Positions 10,130 through 22,260 of a stretch of 49,769 nt of DNA are shown piece by piece (the first letter of the stretch is position 1; each line of letters opens with the position of its first letter). The translations under genes and the position numbers were made by a program. A model generated the notes under the pieces. That model did not search any database, was not told the DNA's origin, and worked only from the letters and a program-made list of their open reading frames with translations. The DNA comes from Gnetum montanum (taxonomy: Eukaryota; Streptophyta; Gnetopsida; Gnetales; Gnetaceae): contig MNCI01029529.1 of the NCBI GenBank assembly GCA_015680685.1, positions 1 through 49,769 of the forward strand, given 5' to 3'.

Positions 10130-11929
10130 TACCCCTACGATTGAATAACAACTCATCCTCGAGTCAAAGAAAGTGAGGAACAAGTTTAATTTATTACACA
10201 GTGGATAGGTATGGGATTATTGACTGACTAGGAATTTATTCCTGCCATAGTAGAGAATTCAACAAAATTTGGACATAGACACAACAATTACAAAATTTAT
10301 TGGAACTCATGTGGTTCCAAGTGGTGGTGGCTCCCCCATGGATGCTTCTCCTTTGTCTTGTGCTCTAGGCTTCTAAGATTGATATTGTTGAAGAAGTGCT
10401 TGAAGTTTCTTCTTTTCTATTTGTGGATTATGAGCTGTCCATGTTGATGTTCCAATGTTTGATGGAGTCGGCACTTTCCATGGACATGGCAGCTGCGGGA
10501 GCACTTGATTGGCCTTGACATGCCATGCCGCAAATAGTCGTCGTTCCTCTTCATAGGCTTAGGCCCTGACCTCTCCTTCTTTTACTTGGATAGATTATGC
10601 AGTAACAGGAGTTCCATGATAAATGCTGAATGATTGTGCCTTCTGATTTGCATGTTCTATATGAGGTCCTTGGTTTCTGCCTCCCCCCAAACGTCCAGTT
10701 GCACCTTGAGAAGGTCCTCCATTATCCTCTTTTAGGGCCCATCTATAATCACACAAAGATCAATTGTTAGTAAAGTTATTGAAAGAAGTTCAATTATTTC
10801 ATACCTTACTCATTGCCTTTAATAAGTGTTAAATTCTTTGCTTAGTGTGATTTTAGAGTTAGAAATTTTTTCGAGGAAGTTGCCCTAAAAGTTGAATGTC
10901 GAACCTAGTTTGTTTAGGTGACACATCAAAAGACACACAATGGTTTTGAGGAACATACGATAAAATGATGACAAAGGAAAGAATAGATTTGGCAATGAAG
11001 TGCTCAGAGGGTATAAAATGATGTGATGGTGTGCAACAAGTACAAATTACAAAATTCACGCAAGTGGATCCTCCCCAAAGTAGGTTCCAACCTATAATGT
11101 CCTTGCGTAACCACCCCTTAAAATGCCTGTAGGCACTAGAAGGGTTAAATGCAATCTACACCAATTTCACAAAATACACACATGTAAATACCACCGTGAT
11201 GAGGTATAATTCAACACTAGATAATTCACGAGTCACAATTACATGAACAAAAAGATGAGGCGAATTGTAGAAGGGACTACAAAGATTGGGACATGAGGTA
11301 ACTGACCCCGGGCACAATGAATCTTGAGTGTAGGACATGATTAATGTGTCATTTGCCCATCGCTCCAAAATCAAGACTAAGTCCATTCCTCTAATCAGTG
11401 ACATTGCATTATTTCATCCCATGATGGACAGCCATAAGAGCATCATGACAACAAGGCGTACGATCACTTGGCGTTTTTTACAAGGGAGGAGTGATTTTGC
11501 TTTGTGGCACCTCTTGTGTTTCTGTTTTTGTTTTTTTTGTTTTGGAATGCTTAATCTAGAGAAGTTGCCTACCTTCAGGCATGGGTACATGTCTTTCCAA
11601 TGGGACCCCCTAGAATAGCATTATTTTTCCTTGATTGAGTGTCTTTTGATTACTCTTACTCCCATTTTTCATTAGATCTACAAGGATCTTAGTACAACCA
11701 AGCTGCCTAATAACTCCCACAGATGTCACCAAAGAGAATCCACAAGTCCCCTTGATGTCACACCCTGGCCATTCCCGCTTAGTCCATCCTTCTTCACTTT
11801 GGGTATAATAACATAAGGTTACTTTAAGTTTTAATGATTAAGAATATCGTTGTACCCAGGGTAGAACCCCTTATTAATAGAATGGGTGGATGGATGTTGT
11901 GGGCTCGCTGTTTAAATAATTAGTCACCT
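10130..11929 (-). other. 3' non-coding tail and polypurine tract of element B
   Basis: Read on the minus strand, this runs from a motif near 11920 (CCCACAACATCCATCCACCC, then TAATAAGGGG), which also opens the tails of A (28099), C (22719) and D (34679), to the polypurine-like AATCGTAGGGGTA (10142-10130) directly before the 3' LTR. The block ACATGTACCCATGCCTGAAGG (near 11575-11600) is shared with the tails of A and C. The same tail is found in B2 (48620-49769). Small ORFs in it (10859-11059, 11156-11404, 11337-11618) are not conserved as frames in B2, and I take them as chance. Confidence 0.75.
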
Positions 11930-12471
11930 NNNNNNNNNNNNNNNNNNNNNNNNNNNNNNNNNNNNNNNNNNNNNNNNNNNNNNNNNNNNNNNNNNNNNNN
12001 NNNNNNNNNNNNNNNNNNNNNNNNNNNNNNNNNNNNNNNNNNNNNNNNNNNNNNNNNNNNNNNNNNNNNNNNNNNNNNNNNNNNNNNNNNNNNNNNNNNN
12101 NNNNNNNNNNNNNNNNNNNNNNNNNNNNNNNNNNNNNNNNNNNNNNNNNNNNNNNNNNNNNNNNNNNNNNNNNNNNNNNNNNNNNNNNNNNNNNNNNNNN
12201 NNNNNNNNNNNNNNNNNNNNNNNNNNNNNNNNNNNNNNNNNNNNNNNNNNNNNNNNNNNNNNNNNNNNNNNNNNNNNNNNNNNNNNNNNNNNNNNNNNNN
12301 NNNNNNNNNNNNNNNNNNNNNNNNNNNNNNNNNNNNNNNNNNNNNNNNNNNNNNNNNNNNNNNNNNNNNNNNNNNNNNNNNNNNNNNNNNNNNNNNNNNN
12401 NNNNNNNNNNNNNNNNNNNNNNNNNNNNNNNNNNNNNNNNNNNNNNNNNNNNNNNNNNNNNNNNNNNNNNN
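11930..12471. other. Assembly gap (542 N)
   Basis: Unknown sequence inside element B between the end of gag and the 3' tail. Long ORFs crossing it are artefacts of N translation. Its true length decides whether B once carried pol. Confidence 0.99.
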
Positions 12472-13772
12472 GATGTTGGACTTAATAAGCACTTAGATTT
12501 GGATGGTATGAAGGGTGTAACTAGTTTGAGGGTGGCCTCCCCCACGACTGGGATTGTTGCCACTGTGATCGAACACTGTATCTCTGTACAAACTCTGGAT
12601 GTAACACTCTTCCCCAATGCTCCTGTAAATGTGACAAGATTGGACATTGGCCCTTGGGGTGATTGTATAGGCAAATGTTACATTGATACATATAATTGGT
12701 AGTTAAGTTCTTATTCTCTTCTACCCTTCTTTTTGATTTTCTAAGGGTATTTTGTCCTGCTTCTTGGTTCGTCATGACTCTACCTCCAATAATGTTGGCA
12801 TATTCTTTGCATTTTTTATGCATCCATTCCATCATCTCATTGATCTTTGCCTCAATTTCATCTAATGATTGTAGTGTTGGAAAAGATGGTTCCACCTCCT
12901 TGAGGTGTGTTGATTTCTCCTCTTTTAGATTATGGACCTTTGTTGATTTTTGGACCTGTTGAGATTTCTCAGCATTCTCCCATTTAGCCATTTCTCCTTC
13001 TTCTTTTGCTACCCGCTTAATAAGATCTTGGAGTTGGTGGGTTCGTAGCTCATATAATTGACCTTGGGCATACATCCCTAGGGTCTCCCTTGTTTCATTA
13101 CAAAGCCCATCAATAATGTGGTACATTCGTCTTTCGTCAGAGAACTCATGGCCTAGGCAGTTGTTTAATAATGCATAATATCTTTCTAAGGCCATGTCCA
13201 AGGGTTCATGTTGTGCTTGTTTCCACTCTTGGATTTGTCTCCTCAAGGCTGACACTCTTGCATAAGTTTGATATCTTTTGTGGAAGAGCTCTACCATTGT
13301 TTGGCCAATGTTGAATTGATTTTGGTTTTAAAGACCTATACCATAATTTTTCGTGGCCAACGAGTGTCATAGGAAAGAGCTTAAGTTTTTGCCATCTATT
13401 ATCGATGTTGTTCCATGCACAAGCATCATAGAAGGCTTGTAAGTGTTGTTGCGGATCTAAATTGTAGCCTCCTGAAAACTTAGGAAAGTTATTTAAGTCA
13501 AGCCTTGGTAGATGGCTTTCCTTGTAATGCTTGCAGGATATTCAAACAACCTCTTGTATTTTTGTTAGGCTAGTACTGGCCAGTAGGGGTTCATTGTCAC
13601 TAGGTATGTTATGCATTCGTGAGTTGGAATGATGTTGTCTTCGTTTATGTTTATAGGAAACTCCTACATTAGATTGGGTACTCCAAACTTCATCTTCATC
13701 ATCATATAATTCGTTGGTTCTCCAATAAATTACCTTACTAGTTGTGTTATCATAGTCTTGTGAGAGAGACAT
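12472..13772 (-). pseudogene. gag: gag of element B (best-preserved retroelement gene in the window)
   Basis: Reading starts at ATG 13772 (MSLSQDYDNTTSK) and carries the EPLLAS marker. It shifts frame once near 13540 and then stays open on the minus strand from about 13550 to the TAA at 12521. The core shows FPKFSGGYNLDPQQHLQAFY, LKLFPMTLVGHEKLWYRSL, LDMALERYYALLNNCLGHEF, then HIIDGLCNETRETLGMYAQG and a Lys/Glu-rich linker. The knuckle CNICLYNHPKGQC has spacing CX2CX3HX4C, one residue shorter than the usual retroviral CCHC. Only one frameshift and a late stop break about 1.25 kb, so it is far less decayed than the gag copies of C or D. Confidence 0.88.
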
Positions 13773-13915
13773 GGTTGTAAATTTTTATGTGATTTAATTG
13801 CAATTATTATTATTTTTTTCTTTTCTGAAAGATATATCATTAATACTTTGTTACAGTGATCTTGTATGATGTACCTAATCTAAATAACTAGCACTATCCT
13901 CGGCAACAATGCTAA
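13773..13915 (-). promoter_or_regulatory. Primer-binding site and leader of element B
   Basis: Directly after the 5' LTR on the minus strand comes TTAGCATTGTTGCCGAGGAT (13915-13896), close to the tRNA-Asp complement used by Athila-type elements. The following GTGCTAG...TTTAGATTAGG matches the leader of element A at 7680-7700, confirming common descent. The leader ends at the gag ATG (13772). Confidence 0.8.
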
Positions 13916-14830
13916 TGATGAGTGGTGAGGTACCCCTACACTCAACCATACGAATAGAAGCATTTCACGCACGATCTGGTCAAACTCCGCAGATGGGCTA
14001 GTTGTGGTATCTAGATAGTTACTCATTGATTGCAATTCACTATCTTCCAACCTGGACTAGTATTTGCTTTGTCACGTATGGTTTAGTCTAGAGTGAGGTG
14101 TATGATGTGTTCGTACACTAATGCTACTCCTGGAGGCGATGGAAAATAATCTTAGCTAAGCTAGGAGGAAAAGAGAGAAAGAATCTAATCTAATAGGAGA
14201 TAGGGAGAGAGAATCTAAACTAGCCTAAGTGCGATGAGCATTTGTTCCTTAATCATCTATACACATTTTGGACCTCGTGCACAACTACTACTGGGATTAC
14301 CAAGCACAGATCCTAGGTACGCTACTGGGTTACCAAGTAGTCACACTTAAATGCTCATGATTAAGTTGTACTCATTCTGTGTTTAAGGAGTTTAGGGTGA
14401 AGAGATATTAACTATGAAAACAATAATTAATTAAGTAATTTAAACTAAGTGAATGCTGCAATGATGAAGTAATCTCGATCTTTATTTTCGGTCATGTGTG
14501 TGTCCAAGTACGTCACACTCGAATAAAGGATTTCATACAATTACAATCATCACACTGCAGGCATGCACTAGGAGAGAAGAGTTGAGAGGAAAAAATGACA
14601 AAAAGACTCTACTCTAACACTAAACTGACTATTGAAAAACTAACTCTTCTTGTGTGCCAACATGTGTATTTATAGGCCCACACAGGAACCACGATATCGC
14701 GTACCTGATATCAGGGATCCGATATTGGGGGTCCAATATTAGGACCTATCAGACCTGATATCCTATACCTGATATCAGGGGTTCGATAACAGGGGTTTGA
14801 TGATAGGACCTGATAGACCATGACTCATTA
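13916..14830 (-). repeat. 5' LTR of element B
   Basis: 915 bases from TGATGAGTGGTGAGGTACCC to CATGACTCATTA (final CA mutated to TA). The minus-strand TATA box CCTATAAATAC is at 14665-14675. U3 next to the outer end carries an array of GATATC/GATATT-type short repeats (14690-14805). The R/U5 part has the family GGTTACCAAGTAG / GGATTACCAAG repeats (14290-14345). Confidence 0.92.
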
Positions 14831-15096
14831 GATACTATGTCCAAAAATCCTTTTTTCCAAATGGTTCTACTTCCTATACCTCAAACCACTACTATTACTC
14901 TCCTAAATATCATCAACCTACAACATCTCTTATGGGATCACCATCTCATACCTCTTATCCTCCATCACATCCTCAACACTCTCATACTTCCCTCCAACAT
15001 ATGTCATCACCAACAATGCTAGAAGGATTAGCACCACAACCTCAATAGAAGAATGCCACTTCTCTCGTGAAGATATAAGTAAATGATCATGTTAGT
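14831..15096 (+). pseudogene. gag: gag of element A, second part (between B and C)
   Basis: After the second GATAC copy the A frame resumes: ...NLYGY joins YYVQKSFFPNGSTS without loss, then a Tyr/Ser/Pro/His-rich segment (NHYYYSPKYHQP, PSHTSYPPSHPQHSHTS) and MLEGLAPQPQ before a TAG. The same low-complexity tail follows the zinc knuckle in C (18050-18500) and D (33010-33250). Element C is inserted at 15097 after TTAGT. Confidence 0.8.
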
Positions 15097-16037
15097 TGAT
15101 GAATGTCAAAATGTTGCATCAACAAGCCCCCGTCAACGGGGCCTTATTTATGTGGTGTTGCCCTGTTGATGGGGCTGCATTGATGTAGCATTTGCTACAT
15201 CTATAGGGCCCTATCGATGCAACCTATAATAAAAACTATAAATACATGCTCACAACCATGTTTATGGGGATATCTTGTCATAGTAGTAGTAAAGCTCTTG
15301 CAATTTTTCCATTTGAAAGTTAGAATATTTCTCCGAGTGTCTGCAATAGGAGCCAAAAAGTGTACGAATCTTTATTTGAACATTGTTGTACCTAAACCAT
15401 ACCAATGTGTACAACAATAAAGATGAGCCTTTTGATCAAACCTTGTAGCACTTAGAATAGATTAATGATTTATTTATGCATTCATTGTTTTCATTAAATA
15501 TGCAATTAATTTAGCTAAATTAAGCTAAAATTATACTTTAAGCGATTAGTTAATTGTTTAAGCTAAATAGATTAAACACATAAGTATAATTGCTTTGAGT
15601 GTAAACACATATTCACTTAGTAATCCCAATAGCATTATTGCTTGGTGCACCTAGTAACGTAGCACTTGGTAACCCAATAGTGGATACATGGGTTCAAGAT
15701 GTGTATGGAAAGTGGGACCAGATGCTTATGATAGGACTAGTTAGAGATTAGTCAAGTAGTTAAACTAGATTAGTTATTAAATCACTTCATCTCTCTCTTT
15801 AAGTACTCAGGAACATAAAACATAAAATAATAAAAATCATATGCCTCGATTACACTTAGCCATACCTTTGTACATCACAAGTGTAATTAGGAAGAAAACG
15901 AATGACCGTTAGGGTAGAGTTCACTTCCTAGACAACTAATGTACCAAAAGACATGAGTCCATGGAATTTGACTAGGTCGTGCATGAACGCTTCGTGATTT
16001 ATATGGTTGAGCATAGAGGTACCTTCACCACTCATCG
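15097..16037 (+). repeat. 5' LTR of element C
   Basis: 941 bases from TGATGAATGTC to CACCACTCATCG; the terminal CA has become CG. U3 carries CAACAAGCCCCCGTCAACGG followed by GGGGCC-type repeats (15120-15215). The TATA box ACTATAAATACAT is at about 15234-15246. Three spaced TTGGTAA/AGTAATCCC copies lie at 15615-15690. The end GGTTGAGCATAGAGGTACC... matches all sister LTRs. Confidence 0.88.
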
Positions 16038-16186
16038 TTGGTGCCATTGCTAGGGACCCTTTTTGTTTAAACATGTGCTATCTAGGATTAGTGAATATTA
16101 TTAATATTTTTGGATGAATCCCAAGGTTGACATCATTCTCAAATTGTATAATTACAAAGCACATTGATATTTCACCTATTTGTAAA
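16038..16186 (+). promoter_or_regulatory. Primer-binding site and leader of element C
   Basis: TTGGTGCCATTGCTAGGGA (16038-16056) lies right after the LTR and matches the tRNA-Asp 3' end complement (TGGCGCCGTTGCCGGGGA) apart from transitions. Athila-lineage elements commonly use this primer. The leader runs to the gag ATG at 16187. Confidence 0.85.
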
Positions 16187-18700
16187 ATGCCTTCTTCTCT
16201 TGGGAGTGATGATGTTAAACCACCAATCCCATAAGAGTGAAAGGTGGTATATAATCATCCAAATGAGTATGTGCTTGATTTCACCTTCATCTTGCACCAG
16301 GATGAACAATTGCAATGTCGTGATATAGAAGGCAATGTTGTAATGCCTCCTAATAAATTTGTGCTTGTGATGCTACTTCAAACTCCTATTCCTCTTGATA
16401 TAGTTAGGCATCCATGATCTTCAAGAGGAATAGGTTATGCATGATTACAACTACCAAGACTACCATCCCACTAAAACACAACGTAGGTGAGATAGGCACT
16501 AAAAGAGGCACCATGAAGTTGTGAAGGGGAAACAGTTCACTAATTCCTTGTTCCTACTGAACTAAGATGACAATGAGGACCCTTCCTCTGAGGGCTCTTA
16601 GCATGAAAATTCTCCATCCATTGTTACTGGTGATGAGGGTGTGACCATGAATCTATGGTCTATAATCAACAATCTGGGTTTAGGAGAAGATGGTAGTAAA
16701 GGAAAGGGCTCAAAAAAGCATTGAGATGATAAGAAAATTGATGAATGTGGCCATGAAAATTGAAGGAGAATTGGTAAATATCATGGTGGAGGAAATCCTC
16801 CTCCCTCTTTATCCTCTTCATCTACATCTTCTTCTTCTTCCTCTTTTGATTCTGAGAAACACTGTAGGAAGAATAATCGTAATGGAGGTGACCAGCAGAA
16901 CAATAATACTGATCACCATGCCCACAATAATTGAAGGGGTAACAGAGGACATCATCAGTGACAACAAAATAATGATGATGATGAGCCTTTACTGGCAACT
17001 TGATGCATACCTAACATTGTAGATGTAGTCAAGATTTCAACTAAGCATGTGAAAGATAGTTAGGTCAAGCACTTAGAAATGAAAAATATCCCAAGATTTG
17101 AGGGAGGATATAACTCTAATCCATAGACACATCTACAAGCCTTTCATGATGCTTGTGCCTTACAAAACATAGAAAATGACTAGCAAAAATTGAAGCTATT
17201 TCCCAAGACACTCATCAAAGAGGTAGAAATTTAGTACTAATCCTTGGAGCTAGAATCTATATGTCGATGGAGTATAATGCTTGAGCTATTCAATGATAAA
17301 TACTAGATGTACTCTAGAGTGTACAATCTGAGAAGGCAAATCCAAGACTGGAAACAAGGAACACATGAACCCTTGGATGTCGCCATGGGTAGATATTATT
17401 CTCTCATACATCGATGCCTTGGCCATGGTTATTATCAGAAGGAACAACTCCACCACATCATAGATGGGCTCAGAGTAGAAACCAAAAGAACTCTTGGGGT
17501 TTATGCTCAAGCGAGATTGTTTGAACTAAGAGCTCATCAAATATAGAGGCTAATAGAGTAGGTAGCAAAAGAAGAAGATGAGTTACAAAAAAAGGGAAAA
17601 ATTTTAGAAAAATATAATAAGGAACCTTCTATTAGAAAAAGGGAGGTTTGATTCTATGATAAGGTGGTGAATAGAAAAACCTTGTCCATTCAAAAATCTA
17701 TTTTTGACATTTTGTCAAATATTGATAAATTATGGGACTCTTTGGATGAAAAATTCTAAATGGCTATGAAGATTTCTAAAGAATTCAAAGAGAAAAATAG
17801 TGATTGTAATAATAGGAGGTGGAAAGAAGCTAAACATGCCTACCAGAGAGGTAAGGACAAAGTTGCTGTAGTAGATGAAGTTATGGAGATAAACTTTGAT
17901 GATGATGTTAGATGTAACATTTTTCAATATGACCATCCTAAGGGATGTTACCCTATGATGTCACACCTACAAGAGTCTTCGATGTACATGCTGAATCCTC
18001 AACTAGCAAGGAGGCAAGCACCTAGATGATTACCTTATCTACAAGGCAATCTAAGGTAGTTTTCCACTAACATAAATAGGCTTACTATCCAAGTGGAGCT
18101 CCACCACAATCGTATGAGTAATACTAGTAGTGGCAACAACCATAGTAATGGGGGATGCCACCACTGAGATAGCAATACCCTTATAGGCAACCAGATTTAT
18201 ACGGGTGCTATGTTTAGCAACCTATTTCTCCATGAAGTTCTACTAGCCACACCTCATTCCAACATCGCTATTATCCTCTAGAGTACCATTGAACTCATTC
18301 ACCATCTACTCAAGGGAAGCATCCATATCCATACCATCCTCTACATTTATCTACACACATTCCTCTACCCTCAAACTAGTTACCTCCTACTCTATCCATG
18401 CAAGGTGAAATTCCCCCATAGCCATAGCAATGAAATCCAATGAGGGCTATAAATTTATAGCCATCCTTCTAGTTGAGTGGTTCACATAATTGCTTTAGGA
18501 AACAAGCATTTATCCAACCCAACAATCCTCTTAAACCCTCATAACCTAATGCGGTTGGTCACCTTGAATCTCCAACACCCTCATCCTATGCATTCAACAC
18601 ATTCAAGAGCCCTTCAAATCAAACACCACCTTAGATTTGTACTATGATGCTAACTCATGTTTTTTTTATTGGATCAAGGCTAATAGCCTTCCCATGAAAA
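16187..18700 (+). pseudogene. gag: gag of element C (heavily decayed)
   Basis: The start is MPSSLGSDDVKPPIP at 16187, then many stops. The marker DDDEPLLAT is at about 16975-17001. The core contains RFEGGYNSNP, THLQAFHDACALQNIEND, RRQIQDWKQGTHEPLDVAMG and RYYSLIHRCLGHGYYQKEQL (17307-17546). The linker FKEKNSDCNNRRWKEAKH (17760-18029) leads to the knuckle remnant CNIFQYDHPKGCY, where two of the zinc-binding Cys are lost (C to F, C to Y). After it comes a Tyr/Pro/Gln-rich stretch (DLYGCYV near 18195) similar to A and D. The short ORF 16690-17022 is an out-of-frame shadow. Confidence 0.85.
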
Positions 18701-19230
18701 TATCTAACCTAGAAAGTCCTCTTATTTACTTGTAGATTGCTGGACATGAGCCATGCAAGGCTCTTCTTGGTTTTAGTTCTGGTGTCAATCTCATCTCCTA
18801 TGACATGTACAAGGCTTGGAACCTACCACCTCTCAAGAAGAGCAATATCCATTTGGAATTGGTAGACCAATCAATCACTATCCCTTTGGAATTAGTGGAA
18901 GACATTATGACTATAGTTTATGCATGGTCCTATCCTACTGATTTTCTTGTGATCAAGGTAGAAAATTGCAAAGGAAACTTTTCCATCATTATGGGAAGGG
19001 GATGCTTAAGCATGGTTGATGCCTGAATGGGAATTAGGGACCTCTCCTTGGAAATCTCCAAGGAAAATGAATTTCAACAGCTTGAGGAGAAGCTTGTTCC
19101 ATGCATTGCATACAATGATAACAAATGCAATTGCATGCATAAAATTTGATCCATTAAAAGTACATTCCTTAAATCATGCAATCAATATGCACATGAAATT
19201 GATATCCAAAGGTGCCTGCATGCAATAGCC
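18701..19230 (+). pseudogene. Aspartic protease region of element C
   Basis: This enzyme would cleave the polyprotein. The segment CKALLGFSSGVNLISYDMYK lines up with CKALLDSGSRVNMISQETYK in element D. D keeps the catalytic DSG; in C the Asp is replaced (GFSSG), so the active site is lost. Downstream are NLPPLKKSNIHLELVDQSIT and FSIIMGRGCLSMVDA, equivalent to the ILGR..L flap-end motif of retropepsins. It is open from 18805 to 19026 and broken elsewhere. Confidence 0.75.
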
Positions 19231-20450
19231 ACAAAATAGGAGGACACCTAGTGATAGATAGCTAACTCTGATATCAGCACACTATGCATGGAACCTATTG
19301 AGAGCCTGACATATGCCTATGTCAAAGGCATAGATGAACTTGAGCAAGTTCATCACCAACTCTCTAATGATGAAGATGATGATACCTATTAGGAAGAGTT
19401 GGAAATCCCTCATAATTTCAAGCAAGATATCCTAGAGTTAAAAACTCTACTATTCGACATGGAGTATGCATCTCTAAACAATGGTAAGTTGGTTATAATC
19501 AATAAAAAGCTTGCTTTTTAACAAAAGGACAAGCTGTTGGAGGTGGTCAAAAAATGGCCAACAACCTTTTCTTGGTCATATCCTGAACTGATTAGAACTG
19601 ATCTAGGGATATATTAGCATTGTATATACACAAACTTGGCTATGAAACCAAGAAGGTAGTTGCAGAGGCGATTGAATCCCAAGTTAAAGCATATCATCAA
19701 AGAGGAAATAGAACAACTCCTCAAGGTAGGGTTCATTTATCCCATCACGGATAGTGAGTGGATTAGCCTACTTATAATTGTACCTAAGAAAGGTGCTAAG
19801 TGGTGGGTCTCATTAAATTTAGGCTATTGAATATGGTAACATTTAAAGATCATTTTCCATTACCATTTGTGGACCAAATGTTGGATAATATATCTAGGCA
19901 TTGTTATTATAGCTTCTGGATGGTTATAGTGGCTATAACCAAATCTAGATTATGCTAAAAGATTAGGCCAAAACAACATTAACGAGTTCCTTAGAGACTT
20001 TTTCATATTGCAAGATGTTGTTTGCTTTGTGTAATGCCCTTGCAACATTTCAATGCCTGGTCCTTAGCATTTTTCAATAGTAGATTGGTAGCTGGGTAGA
20101 AGTATTTATGGATGACTTCTCTACTTATGTGGCTATATTTGAGCAAGCCCTAGACTAGCTTGAGCAAGTACTAAAAAGATGTGTTGAAATAAACCTTAGG
20201 CTCAATTGGTAGAAAAGCCATTTAATGGTCTAAGAAGGCATAGTACTAGGACACCAAATTACTCAGGCAAGGATTGAGGTAGACCTAGAAAAGATAAGGG
20301 TTATCCAAGGAATCATATGCCAACCAGAGATAGTCAAAGATATCCAATCATTCCATGGACACACTAGCTACTACTAACAATTCATAGAGAATTTCTCTAA
20401 GATTGTAAAGCCATTGGTTAAGCTTACAAAGAAAGATGCTTCATTCATCT
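19231..20450 (+). pseudogene. Reverse transcriptase region of element C
   Basis: The N-terminal part lines up with Athila-type RT: KPRRQLQRRLNPKLKHIIK (about 19646-19705, with a TAG inside), then EEIEQLLKVGFIYPITDSEW and IIVPKKGAKWWVSLNLGY. After this, small indels scatter the frame: pieces such as DHFPLPF-like (TFKDHFPLPFVDQML near 19838-19880) and VFMDDF (about 20100-20118, the region of the catalytic YxDD box) are visible in different frames. No ORF over 60 codons survives, so it is inactive. Confidence 0.75.
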
Positions 20451-20945
20451 AGACTAAGGAGTGTGAACATGTATTCTAAATACTAAAAGAAAAACTCATG
20501 GAAATTCCAATTCTACGAGCACTAGACTAGTCTAGACCATTTCATATAATGACAAATGCATCTCATTATGCATTGGAAGCCATGCTTATGCAACTGGATG
20601 ATTAGAAACATCCATATTACATCCACTGCATAAGCCAAAGCATTGTTAGTGCATAGTCAAATTACACCACAACTAAAAAAGAACTAATGGCAGTGGTGTA
20701 TGCTCTCAAAAAGTTTAGGCACTATGTGCTTAGCTATAAGGTGTTTAAGCACATAGATCATAGTGGCATTCACTTCCTAATAAATAAGCCAATAGTGAGC
20801 CCCCGTATCATATGGTGGCTTATGATCTTGTAGGAATTTAATCTCACAATGGTAGATTAGTAAGGGATTGGAAATATGGTCATTGATCATCTCTCTCAAT
20901 TAAGATGGGATAACAAGGAGGAGGAGAGCTCGCTTTTTGATTAAT
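20451..20945 (+). pseudogene. RNase H region of element C
   Basis: Recognisable after RT: NASHYALEAMLMQLDD (about 20556-20605) corresponds to the first catalytic-Asp strand (usually D.S..A.GA.L.Q), here with N instead of D. It is followed by HPYYIHCISQS, YTTTKKELMAVVYALKKFRH (about 20665-20725), which keeps the catalytic Glu context, and YKVFKHIDHSGIHFLINKP, the D-H..L..L segment. Several TAG stops are present. Confidence 0.75.
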
Positions 20946-22260
20946 TTTTAGATAAACTTCTCTTTACAGGAGTAATAAATGATCAAGTGTCCACCAAACC
21001 AAAATGGTATGATGGCATCCTCGCTTACCTTCTCACTCAGAAGATGCCACAAGACTTGGACCATAGGAAGAAATAATAGTTTATTTATTAGGTAAAGTAC
21101 TTTATGGAGATCAATACACACCTTTATTAGGTGTGTGCCAATGGCCTAGTTTGTTGGTGTGTCCCTTATGTGGATCAATTATGCATTCTCCAAGATGTTC
21201 ATGAAGGTCTTTGTTGAGGCCATTATGTAGGGAGACACATGACCATAAAAATCTTGATCGTAGGATACTATTGACCTACAATCTTCAGGTATGCCCACCA
21301 ATTTGTCTGATCCTATGAACATTGTCAACAAGATAAAGGGATGAATGCTTGTATGGAGGGTCCTAAATAGTGGATTCAACCATTGGAGCCTTTTGACATA
21401 TAAGGCATTGAATTGTGGGTCACATCACACCCATGTCTAATAGGAAGGCATACATAATTATTGCTATTAACTACTATACCAAATGGGAAAAAGCAATAGC
21501 TATCACCAATTGTAAATCATCCACTACTACTCGATTTCTACAACAAAATGTGGTAAATAGGTTTGGGGTGTCACATGCACTAATTTTTAACAATGGAACC
21601 CATTTTACATGTGCCACTTTTCAAAAGCTGATGCAATGCTTGGGGCTTGAACATAAATTAACAACACCTTATCCCCCCCAAGCCAATAATCAAATAGAGG
21701 TAACTAATAGGAATTTTACAAATATTTTAACAAGAACTATTAGCAAATCTAGGAGAGACTAGAGCACAAAATTCAACAATGCCCTTTGGACCTACTGCTT
21801 CACATAGAAACTCCCTATTAGCTACTCTCCCTATGAGTTGGTGTATAGAAAATTTTCAATGGTCCTAATTCAATCCAAGATTTGTACACTCTCAACAACC
21901 TATGATCTGAATCTTGACCTAACTCTAACAAAAAAAGAAAGACTAATCAACCTTAACATGCTAGATGAGAATCAATTAGTGGTCCTATCCTTGAATAAAG
22001 TGCACAAGGCATTTAATAAGCAACAACATGACCTTAGAATATGGAAAGTAAAATTTCAACAAGGAGATAAGGTTCTTTACTGGAACCCCACACATGTACT
22101 TCAAAAAACAAAGTTCCAAACATTGTGGGAGGGATCTTATATAGTGGATGAAGCCTTTCCCTCTAGCGCTATGTTAATCTACAGCCTTGAGAGCCTAAAC
22201 AAAGTGTAGTTGGTCAACATCCAACATGTAAAACCTTTCCATGAGTCAAAGCAAGCCAAT
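20946..22260 (+). pseudogene. Integrase region of element C (active-site aspartates lost)
   Basis: The N-terminal zinc-binding part is visible as VHEGLC-GGHYVGRHMTIKI (about 21198-21255) and YEHCQQDKG, with one Cys changed to Tyr. The core is open at 21415-21762: IIAINYYTKWEKA, IFNNGTHFTCATFQKL and PYPPQANNQIEVTNRNF. In the D,D-35-E triad the first two acids are Asn (codons at 21469 and 21589) and only Glu is kept (21697), with the canonical spacing of 35. The C-terminal domain (21838-22209) has KVHKAFNKQQHDLR, KFQQGDKVLYWNP and KFQTLWEGSYIVDEAF. Catalytically dead. Confidence 0.85.

Larger units (their letters stand above)
9540..14830 (-). mobile_element. Element B: complete nested LTR retrotransposon, gag only
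   Basis: B lies on the minus strand inside the gag of element A. It has two LTRs (13916-14830 as 5' LTR, 9540-10129 as 3' LTR) and a 5-bp target duplication GATAC at 9535-9539 and 14831-14835. Inside are a tRNA-Asp-like primer site, gag, an assembly gap and a long non-coding 3' tail. No pol is visible. The tail begins right after the gap, so unless the gap is far larger than the 542 N shown, B has no reverse transcriptase or integrase. By hand, the first 253 LTR bases differ at about 25 positions (roughly 10 percent, mostly transitions), which marks an old insertion. Confidence 0.92.

Noticed and set aside
11874-12674. Minus-strand ORF of 266 codons, and a 190-codon ORF, across the N gap
   Set aside because: Almost all residues are untranslated N; only the edges are sequence and they do not resemble a protein.
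16690-17022. 110-codon ORF in element C
   Set aside because: Out-of-frame shadow of the gag charged region; the true frame there gives the GGNPPPSLSSSS and EPLLAT text shared with the other elements.
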